DNA from: Actinomycetota bacterium
GTDB lineage: Bacteria; Actinomycetota; Actinomycetes; Nanopelagicales; Nanopelagicaceae
Assembly (NCBI GenBank): GCA_009701085.1
Contig: WLKV01000035.1
Location: 1 to 6,457, forward strand
Direction of reading: 5' to 3'
Length of the DNA stretch: 6,457 bases
Below are positions 1 through 6,457 of the stretch, in pieces. Made by a program: the position numbers and the translations under genes. Positions within the stretch are counted from its first letter, which is position 1; each line of letters begins with the position of its first letter. The notes under the pieces were generated by a model. That model worked only from the letters and a program-made list of their open reading frames with translations, did not search any database and was not told where the DNA came from.

Positions 1-272
1 CCAAAGGCGCCATAGAAGAGTGAGTAGAGATTGCGACCCACATAGTTATCTGCCCTAAACCATGTTCCAGCGAAGGCCGATAGTGAGAGAAGGAGAACGA
101 GGAGCGCCGCCCCATCGCGATGATGTTCAGGATCGAGATCACGAGCACCGCGCGCTACAAAGCGAATCGAGGAGCCGAGAGATTTAGCGAGAAGGCGCCA
201 GAGTGAGGACAGCGCAGAACCCAGAATCTTCAAGAAAGATTTGTTAGTTGTGCGTTTCTTCTTCTTAGCCAC
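1..272 (-). CDS. ftsK: DNA translocase FtsK, N-terminal 90 residues (runs off left edge)
   Basis: FtsK/SpoIIIE proteins are septum-anchored DNA pumps that clear chromosome ends during division. Only the N-terminus is present. Translating the minus strand from the GTG at 270-272 gives a Lys-rich start (MAKKKKRTTNK), an amphipathic stretch, then RGARDLDPEHHRDG at about 41-54. That last motif precedes the first membrane helix in actinobacterial FtsK. The helix (GAALLVLLLSLSAFAGTWF) is at about 54-72, and the frame is still open at base 1. The motor domain and gamma domain lie outside the window. The start is uncertain. GTG 272 is the only good candidate between an in-frame TGA, which lies inside the end of rnj, and the conserved region, but only an overly close GAAGG precedes it. 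It follows rnj by 50 bases on the same strand, the usual neighbour order in Actinobacteria. The family call rests on the DLDPEHHRDG-helix arrangement and on this context. Confidence 0.85.
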   Translation of the reverse strand, partial: MAKKKKRTTNKSFLKILGSALSSLWRLLAKSLGSSIRFVARGARDLDPEHHRDGAALLVLLLSLSAFAGTWFRADNYVGRNLYSLFYGAF

Positions 273-322
273 ACCTTCAATCTTAGGTGGAGGGTATTTT
301 TCAAGCCCGTAGGCGCGCCGAC

Positions 323-2008
323 TTAGACCTCAACGACAACAGGAACGATCATCGGGCGACGACGGTGTTTCTGACCGACCCATCCCCCGATAGTTCTGCG
401 CACAACTTGTGAAAGTTGATGTGTTCCATTGACGCCCTCGGCAACTGCGGCAGTGAGAGCTTTCTCAATTTGTCCACGAACTTCATCAAAGAGCGCTTCA
501 TCTTCATTAAATCCGCGGGCATGAATATCCGGGCCTGCAACAATTTTTCCTGTTTGAGATTCGATGACAACAATGACAGAGATGAATCCTTCTTCTCCAA
601 GGATGCGACGATCTTTCAGTGAGGACTCGGTGATATCACCGATGCTCTGACCATCGACGTAAACAAATCCACATGGAACCGAACCAACGACTTCAGCTTC
701 GTGGTTGACGAGGTCGACAACGATTCCGTTCTCGATAATAAAGGCGTTCTCGCGTGGAACTCCTGCCTGGATTGCTATCTCGGCATTTGCTTTGAGATGG
801 CGCCATTCGCCGTGAACTGGCAAGACATATTTAGGCTTGACGATGTTGTAGCAATAAAGGAGTTCGCCTGCTGCTGCGTGGCCAGATACATGCACCATTG
901 CATTTGCCTTATGTACGACCTTTGCACCAAATCGAGTGAGCTCATTGATGACTCGAAAGACTGAATTCTCGTTACCTGGAATAAGCGAGGAAGCCAAGAT
1001 CACGGTGTCGCCATCGCCCACGCGAATCTGGTGATCTCCATTAGCCATACGTGACAAAGCTGCCATCGGTTCGCCTTGCGAACCTGTGCAGATGAGAACT
1101 ACCCGGTCATCGTAATTATCGAGTTCGCGCGCATCGAAGAGGATTCCGCTGGGTACGTTGAGGTAGCCCATATCTTCGGCGATCTTCATATTGCGAATCA
1201 TTGAACGACCAATAAAGGCAACGCGACGGTTGTGAAGAGCTGCCGTATCAATTACTTGTTGCACGCGGTGAACGTGCGAAGAAAAAGAGGCAACGATGAC
1301 GCGTCGTTTAGTAGATGCAATAACTCGATTGAGCGCCGGCATGATCTCGCGCTCTGACGGTGTAAAACCTGGAACATCGGCATTGGTTGAATCGACTAGG
1401 AAGAGATCGACACCTTCTTCACCTAAGCGAGCAAAAGTGCGCAAGTCGGTGATGCGACCATCGAGCGGCAACTGATCCATCTTGAAATCGCCTGTATGAA
1501 GAACTGTTCCCGCTTTGGTATGAATTGCAACGGCAAGTGCATCAGGGATTGAGTGGTTGACGGCAACAAATTCAAGTTCGAATGGGCCGACATCTTCACG
1601 GTTTCCTTCTGTGACTTCGCGAGTCAGTGGTGAGATGCGATGTTCTTTACATTTTGCAGAAATGAGAGCGATGGTTAGCGGCGAACCATAGACAGGGATA
1701 TCTCCGCGTTCACGTAAGAGATATGGGACTGCGCCGATATGGTCTTCATGTCCATGGGTAAGGAATAGCCCGACCACATCGTTTAGGCGATCGCGGATAT
1801 AACTAAAGTCAGGCAGGATGAGATCGATTCCTGGTTGGTTATCTTCAGGAAAGAGAACTCCGCAGTCGACAATCAAAAGTTTTCCATTGGTCTCATAGAC
1901 AGTCATATTGCGACCGATCTCAGAGATTCCGCCGAGCGCAACTATGCGCAGTCCACCATCAACGAGCTTGCTAGGTGTTCCGAGATTTGGGTGGGGATGT
2001 TGTGTCAT
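323..2008 (-). CDS. rnj: Ribonuclease J (metallo-beta-lactamase/beta-CASP RNase)
   Basis: RNase J is a cytoplasmic zinc enzyme with 5'-3' exo- and endoribonuclease activity in rRNA maturation and mRNA decay. The 561-residue product has the full domain order. The metallo-beta-lactamase part opens with GGISEIGRNM (26-35) and carries HGHEDH at 85-90, NHSIPD with His152, and HTGDFK with Asp174. The beta-CASP part holds SFSSHVHR (241-248), CTGSQGEP (307-314) and HVSGHA (373-378). PVHGE with His399 supplies the last metal ligand. A C-terminal domain ends in a basic RRTIGGWVGQKHRRRP stretch. By analogy with Bacillus RNase J the zinc ligands are His85, His87, Asp89, His90, His152, Asp174 and His399, all present. 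Length is normal. The ATG lies one codon past the dapA TAA and in the same frame (TAA TCT ATG), with a weak GAAGAA upstream, so translation is probably coupled to dapA. No residue looks damaged. Confidence 0.97.
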   Translation of the reverse strand: MTQHPHPNLGTPSKLVDGGLRIVALGGISEIGRNMTVYETNGKLLIVDCGVLFPEDNQPGIDLILPDFSYIRDRLNDVVGLFLTHGHEDHIGAVPYLLRERGDIPVYGSPLTIALISAKCKEHRISPLTREVTEGNREDVGPFELEFVAVNHSIPDALAVAIHTKAGTVLHTGDFKMDQLPLDGRITDLRTFARLGEEGVDLFLVDSTNADVPGFTPSEREIMPALNRVIASTKRRVIVASFSSHVHRVQQVIDTAALHNRRVAFIGRSMIRNMKIAEDMGYLNVPSGILFDARELDNYDDRVVLICTGSQGEPMAALSRMANGDHQIRVGDGDTVILASSLIPGNENSVFRVINELTRFGAKVVHKANAMVHVSGHAAAGELLYCYNIVKPKYVLPVHGEWRHLKANAEIAIQAGVPRENAFIIENGIVVDLVNHEAEVVGSVPCGFVYVDGQSIGDITESSLKDRRILGEEGFISVIVVIESQTGKIVAGPDIHARGFNEDEALFDEVRGQIEKALTAAVAEGVNGTHQLSQVVRRTIGGWVGQKHRRRPMIVPVVVEV

Positions 2009-2011
2009 AGA

Positions 2012-2908
2012 TTAATTCTTCAGCGTGACGCCACCAGCAGTGAGATCTTTACGTAGCTGTTCGATCTGTGCTTCGGTTGCATCAACGAGTGGCAGACGAG
2101 TTGTTCCTCCGGGAAGACCCATGAGTGACATCGCTGCCTTGGTCAAAATTGCACCTTGTGTGCGGAATGTGCCGGTAAACACTGGCAAGAGTTGCTGATG
2201 AATCTCGAGCGCCTTAGCAGAATTGCCAGCGAACCACGCATCAAGCATCGCTTTGAGTTGAAGTCCAACCGTGTGACCGCAGACAGAGACAAACCCAACT
2301 GCTCCAACTGAGAGGAATGGCAAGTTAAGGATGTCATCGCCTGAGTAGACAGGAATTCCACAACGCTTAATAACCCATGAAGTTGCCGCGATATTTCCCT
2401 TGGCATCCTTGAGAGCAACGATGTTGTCGACAGAGTCGAAGAGTTTGACGATAGTGTCAGATTCAATTTCAACGCCGGTGCGACCAGGGATGTCGTACAT
2501 CATGATGGGTAAATCTGTGGCAGCAGCAACTGCGCGGAAGTGAGCCTCGATACCTGCTTGTGGTGGCTTGTTGTAATAAGGAGTTACAACGAGTAATCCA
2601 TCTGCACCAGCTTCTTGTGAACGCTTAGCTTGTTCGACCGTATAAGCAGTTTCGTTATCGCCAGCGCCCGAGAGAACTTGAATCTTTGATCCGACGACCT
2701 TCTTTACAACCTTGATGATCTCGAGCTTTTCAGAAGATTTTGTTGTGGGCGCTTCACCAGTTGTGCCGTTGACGGCGATGCCATCGTGGCCGGTGTCGAC
2801 GAGATGTTGCGCAAGCTTTTCTACGCCAGCCCAGTCGATAGACCCATCCTTATCAAATGGGGTCACCATTGCGGTGAGGAGTCGACCGAAAGGCGCTTGC
2901 GTACTCAT
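2012..2908 (-). CDS. dapA: 4-hydroxy-tetrahydrodipicolinate synthase
   Basis: DapA condenses pyruvate with aspartate-4-semialdehyde, the first committed step to diaminopimelate (for peptidoglycan) and lysine. The 298-residue product is a full-length TIM-barrel aldolase of the DHDPS family. It has the NGTTGE substrate loop (47-52, with Thr49/Thr50), VTPYYNKP (108-115, with Tyr111/Tyr112), YDIPGRTG (138-145, with Tyr138 and Arg143) and ALKDAKGN (165-172). Lys167 is the Schiff-base lysine, and SGDD (189-192) follows. All catalytic residues known from the E. coli enzyme have counterparts. The conserved KD after the Schiff-base site and the GDD favour DapA over N-acetylneuraminate lyase or other paralogues, and the neighbours agree. 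The ATG is the first start after an in-frame TAA in the 16-base gap to thyX. That gap has no good Shine-Dalgarno, so expression probably relies on the upstream thyX transcript and terminating ribosomes. Confidence 0.97.
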   Translation of the reverse strand: MSTQAPFGRLLTAMVTPFDKDGSIDWAGVEKLAQHLVDTGHDGIAVNGTTGEAPTTKSSEKLEIIKVVKKVVGSKIQVLSGAGDNETAYTVEQAKRSQEAGADGLLVVTPYYNKPPQAGIEAHFRAVAAATDLPIMMYDIPGRTGVEIESDTIVKLFDSVDNIVALKDAKGNIAATSWVIKRCGIPVYSGDDILNLPFLSVGAVGFVSVCGHTVGLQLKAMLDAWFAGNSAKALEIHQQLLPVFTGTFRTQGAILTKAAMSLMGLPGGTTRLPLVDATEAQIEQLRKDLTAGGVTLKN

Positions 2909-2924
2909 TTGGGAATCTTATCGC

Positions 2925-3644
2925 TTAAGGCGCGATACGACCAGATTTTTCAAATGCCCCGTATGTAAGAGGCATTAATTTCGCGAATTCGGCTTCCATC
3001 TTTTCGGCAACCATCTCAATTTCGCGTTGTGGGTAGCTTGGGAAGTGTGAACCTTCACGAGCCGTACGAAGTGAAAGGAAGTTCATGAGTGCGCGTGCAT
3101 TCATGGTGACGTACATTGATGAATAGGTAGCAACCGGCAGCACTACGCGCGCAACTTCGCGAGCAACTCCAGCATCGAGCATCTTCTGATAGGAATCGTA
3201 GGCAATGAGATAAGCATCTTTCATCGCCTTGACGCTGATATCAAATTGTTCAGCAGTTCCATCTTCAAATGTATATGCGCCTGTCTTGCCAACTTGAACC
3301 AATTTACGTTCCTTGGATGGAATGTAAAAAACTGGCTTAAGTTCGCGATAGCGGCCGGACTCTTCGTTGTAGGAAGCGATGCGGTGGCGCATAAATTCGC
3401 GGAAGACAAAGATGGGAGCTGAGATAAAGAATGTCATCGAGGTATGTTCGAATGGTGAACCATGGCGTTCGCGAGCGAGGTAATTAATCAACCCTGCTGA
3501 ACGCGCCGGATCTTCGCCAATCTCATCCATTGATTGTTCGCCAGCGGTTGATACACGCGCTGCCCAAATGACATCGGCATCGCTGGCGCTTGCCTTGATG
3601 AGTTCAACGGATACATCGTCTCTAAAAATTACGGTCTCAGACAT
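2925..3644 (-). CDS. thyX: Flavin-dependent thymidylate synthase ThyX
   Basis: ThyX makes dTMP from dUMP using methylenetetrahydrofolate as carbon donor and NADPH-reduced FAD; it is unrelated to ThyA. The 239-residue product has the family signature RHR-x7-S at 86-96 within RHRIASYNEESGRY (86-99), which binds FAD and dUMP. Before it lies the HGSPFEHTSMTFFI block (61-74), and after it the ELKPVFYIP segment (101-109). The C-terminal half has ARVVLP (165-170), MNARALMNFLSLR (181-193, with Arg193 probably matching the dUMP-binding arginine of other ThyX) and SYPQREIE (203-210). Length is typical. The start is well fixed. An in-frame TAA lies 9 bases upstream of the ATG, and an AAGG core sits 7 bases before it. 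It is the first gene of the leftward thyX-dapA-rnj-ftsK group and is divergent from azlC across 60 bases. Whether the genome also has thyA cannot be seen here. Confidence 0.97.
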   Translation of the reverse strand: MSETVIFRDDVSVELIKASASDADVIWAARVSTAGEQSMDEIGEDPARSAGLINYLARERHGSPFEHTSMTFFISAPIFVFREFMRHRIASYNEESGRYRELKPVFYIPSKERKLVQVGKTGAYTFEDGTAEQFDISVKAMKDAYLIAYDSYQKMLDAGVAREVARVVLPVATYSSMYVTMNARALMNFLSLRTAREGSHFPSYPQREIEMVAEKMEAEFAKLMPLTYGAFEKSGRIAP

Positions 3645-3704
3645 GTCCGCACCTTATCTTTCAACCCCCCTCCACCCTTTGGATATCTAGGGCACAATTG
3701 CCGC
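3645..3704. promoter_or_regulatory. Divergent intergenic region between thyX and azlC
   Basis: These 60 bases separate the thyX start (leftward) from the azlC start (rightward), so promoters for both directions must lie here or inside the gene ends. I see no sigma-70-like -35/-10 pair with good spacing on either strand. TATCTA at 3684-3689 (rightward) is the best -10-like hexamer for azlC but lacks a -35. A TAAGGT (leftward, 3656-3651) also fits a loose -10, but it overlaps the thyX ribosome binding site. A C-rich tract at 3665-3677 (G-rich on the thyX sense strand) is the most striking sequence. Promoter presence is inferred from gene orientation rather than read from motifs. Confidence 0.5.
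3650..3655 (-). promoter_or_regulatory. Ribosome binding site of thyX
   Basis: On the minus strand this reads AAGGTG, with the AAGG core 7 bases before the thyX ATG. It supports that start together with the in-frame TAA just upstream. It also implies a transcript with a real leader, so a leaderless thyX mRNA is less likely. Confidence 0.65.
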
Positions 3705-4373
3705 GTGTCCAGAGTGAACCGCGCCACCGCAACGCAAAGTCTGAGCGTCTCCTTCACTGTTGGCCTCTACGGAACAGCTTTTGGAGCTGCATCTATAGCG
3801 GCAGGTTTTTCGATCCCGCAGACATGCCTCCTCTCACTCCTCACCTTCTCTGGTGCATCTCAATTCGCAGTCGTTGGAGTCATGGGCGCTGGTGGAAGTG
3901 CACTCTCTGGAATTGCTACTGCATCACTTCTTGGAATTCGTAATGGTCTCTATGGATTGCGTATGGCACCTATCTTGCAAGTGCGGGGTCTTAAGAGAAT
4001 CGTTGCCGCACAAGTAACTATCGATGAATCAACAGGGGTATCAATCGGTCAAGAAGACCTTGGCATCGATGCGATGAAAGATGGCTTCTGGCTCACTGGT
4101 TTCGGTGTCTATCTCTTCTGGAATTTCTTCACATTACTTGGCGCACTTGGTGCACAGGCGATGGGTAATCCATCCGCATGGGGCCTCGACGCAGCTGTGC
4201 CTGCTGCATTTCTAGGACTTGTCTGGCCCAGACTTCTCGGAAAATTCGAACGCGTACTTGCTGCATCTGCCGTTGTTCTAGCCATTGCGCTCAGCCCCGT
4301 AATTTCTGCGGGCTTGCCGATTATTGCGACGGCGCTGCTTGCTGTTGCATTCGGATGGAAGGCACGCGCATGA
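3705..4373 (+). CDS. azlC: AzlC-family amino acid exporter, large subunit
   Basis: AzlC is the large membrane subunit of the AzlCD exporter, known for branched-chain amino acids and azaleucine resistance in Bacillus and as BrnFE in Corynebacterium. The 222-residue product is strongly hydrophobic with about five to seven membrane segments, near 15-35, 41-61, 64-84, 128-151, 162-176, 184-203 and 204-218. The family core TFSGASQFAVVGVMGAGG (47-64) and the following IRNGLYGLRMAP (78-89) are clear, as is the polar segment AAQVTIDESTGVS (101-113). No signal peptide is needed. The start is not certain. GTG 3705 is used here, but GTG 3714 gives a protein three residues shorter, and neither has a convincing Shine-Dalgarno. 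Its stop overlaps the azlD start. Base and codon use look like the neighbours, so there is no sign of recent transfer. The substrate could be another small neutral amino acid. Confidence 0.9.
   Translation: MSRVNRATATQSLSVSFTVGLYGTAFGAASIAAGFSIPQTCLLSLLTFSGASQFAVVGVMGAGGSALSGIATASLLGIRNGLYGLRMAPILQVRGLKRIVAAQVTIDESTGVSIGQEDLGIDAMKDGFWLTGFGVYLFWNFFTLLGALGAQAMGNPSAWGLDAAVPAAFLGLVWPRLLGKFERVLAASAVVLAIALSPVISAGLPIIATALLAVAFGWKARA
4357..4362 (+). promoter_or_regulatory. Ribosome binding site of azlD inside the azlC end
   Basis: GGAAGG lies 7 bases before the azlD ATG, within the last codons of azlC. It decides the azlD start: the open frame extends about 64 codons further upstream, but only this ATG has a site at proper spacing and gives an AzlD of normal length. 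Confidence 0.75.
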
Positions 4374-4675
4374 GCGCACTGTGGATAGGAGTTCTTGGCA
4401 CAAGTGCCATTGCATTTGCCCTTAAATACACAGGGCATTCCATTCCAGAGAAGTACTTAACAAATCCGCGCATGCTGCGAATCAATACACTGATTCCGAT
4501 TGCTCTCTTAAGCGCACTCGTCGGAGTTCAGACAATTACCGAAAAAGGTAAGTGGGTCATTGATCAGCGATTAGCGGGAGTTGCCGTAGCGCTCATTGCG
4601 CTCAGCTTGAAGGCTCCGTACTTTGTTGTCGTTATCTCCGCTGCCATTACATCGGCAGTGTTGTACAGACTTTAG
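4370..4675 (+). CDS. azlD: AzlD-family amino acid exporter, small subunit
   Basis: AzlD is the small membrane partner of AzlC in branched-chain amino acid export. The product has 101 residues, normal for the family. It has hydrophobic segments near 3-19, 40-56, 67-82 and 84-99, separated by a short polar loop with IPEKYLTNPRMLR (25-37) that corresponds to the family's proline/arginine-containing loop. The chosen ATG overlaps the azlC stop as ATGA, so translation should be coupled and the two subunits made in similar amounts. A longer open frame runs upstream within azlC, but it is out of frame with azlC, polar and cysteine-rich, so it is not a real extension. The gene ends one base short of the stop of the converging mycoredoxin gene. 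The call rests on size, topology and azlC linkage more than on sequence motifs, which are weak in this family. Confidence 0.88.
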   Translation: MSALWIGVLGTSAIAFALKYTGHSIPEKYLTNPRMLRINTLIPIALLSALVGVQTITEKGKWVIDQRLAGVAVALIALSLKAPYFVVVISAAITSAVLYRL

Positions 4676-4676
4676 A

Positions 4677-4934
4677 TTAAATAATTCCCAGCGAAGTGAG
4701 CTTCGCTTTGAGATCGTTATCTGAAGGCTCTGTAAGGTGAGTTCCATCTGAGAATACGATGACAGGAATCGACTTCGCTCCCCCGTTGATCTCTTGCACC
4801 TTTGCAGCAGCTGTTTCATCTGCTTCAACATCGATGTGGTTTACCTGAACATCGAGTTCTTCCAAAAGACGCTTTGAGCGACGACAATCTCCACACCAAT
4901 CAGCGCCATACATTGTGATATCTGCGTGTGCCAT
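4677..4934 (-). CDS. Mycoredoxin-like glutaredoxin (actinobacterial type)
   Basis: This is a small cytoplasmic thiol-disulfide oxidoreductase of thioredoxin fold. In Actinobacteria the close homologue mycoredoxin-1 reduces mixed disulfides between proteins and mycothiol. The 85-residue product has a beta strand (ITMYG, 6-10) leading into the active site DWCGDC (12-17, Cys14 and Cys17). A basic helix RRSKRLLEEL (18-27), the HIDVEADE strand (33-40) and SIPVIVF with cis-proline Pro57 (55-61) follow. The end LTEPSDNDLKAKL (67-79) closely resembles mycobacterial Mrx1 (LTNPSADEVKAKL). The length is normal. The centre is CGDC rather than the CGYC of Mrx1 or CPYC of classical glutaredoxins. The start is supported by GGAGGG 7 bases upstream, in the last codons of dapB; the gap to dapB is 3 bases. 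NrdH-redoxin is an alternative but fits the C-terminal half less well. Confidence 0.9.
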   Translation of the reverse strand: MAHADITMYGADWCGDCRRSKRLLEELDVQVNHIDVEADETAAAKVQEINGGAKSIPVIVFSDGTHLTEPSDNDLKAKLTSLGII

Positions 4935-4937
4935 GAG

Positions 4938-6457
<1,520 letters not shown>

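Noticed and set aside
701..964. 87-codon plus-strand frame inside rnj
   Set aside because: It is antisense to an intact RNase J. The Cys-rich, irregular composition has no family features.
3684..3689. TATCTA as a definite azlC -10 box
   Set aside because: No -35 hexamer is found at 16-18 bases upstream and a single AT-rich hexamer is weak evidence, so it is mentioned only within the divergent region entry.
4178..4369. Upstream extension of the azlD open frame
   Set aside because: It is a polar Cys/Arg-rich translation in the wrong frame of azlC. AzlD has normal length from ATG 4370, which has its own ribosome binding site.
4109..4438. 109-codon minus-strand frame across azlC/azlD
   Set aside because: It is antisense to membrane protein genes, with a composition of Ala/Arg/Pro typical of reverse-strand shadows and no recognisable domain.
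4284..4606. ATTGCGCTCAGC occurs twice (4284-4295 and 4595-4606)
   Set aside because: Both copies encode an Ile-Ala-Leu-Ser-type stretch in membrane helices of azlC and azlD. Shared amino acids and codon preference explain it; no further repeat structure surrounds them.

Overview
This window is a block of actinobacterial housekeeping genes. Every protein reads as a familiar family, and the order M16 peptidase - dapB - thyX - dapA - rnj - ftsK is the one found downstream of pnp in Streptomyces and related Actinobacteria. By eye the base composition is near 50% G+C, low for that phylum, and most intergenic gaps are only 1-16 bases. Together with a mycoredoxin-type glutaredoxin, this fits a streamlined aquatic actinobacterium such as the freshwater acI/Nanopelagicales lineage. 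The phylum is a confident call; the lineage is an inference from style only.

Layout, from the right-hand end (transcription is leftward for most of the window). An M16 zinc-peptidase homologue enters from beyond base 6457 without its N-terminal half and its catalytic HxxEH region. Its stop overlaps the dapB start in an ATGA. dapB (dihydrodipicolinate reductase) is followed after 3 bases by a mycoredoxin/glutaredoxin gene whose strong Shine-Dalgarno lies in the last codons of dapB. Facing this trio are azlC and azlD on the plus strand (an AzlCD-type exporter, also joined by an ATGA overlap). azlD stops one base from the stop of the mycoredoxin gene. A 60-base divergent gap separates azlC from the second leftward group: thyX, dapA, rnj (RNase J) and the first 90 codons of ftsK, which runs off the left edge.

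Functionally, dapA and dapB encode the first two steps that commit aspartate semialdehyde to diaminopimelate and lysine. thyX makes dTMP with flavin and folate, rnj matures and degrades RNA, and ftsK segregates chromosomes at the septum. The azlCD pair probably exports branched-chain or similar amino acids and is the only part not expected in the usual gene order. I found no RNA gene, CRISPR array, insertion sequence, integrase, toxin or defence gene, and no convincing intrinsic terminator. Nothing here looks like an undescribed system; the findings are local points about layout, start sites and small sequence elements.
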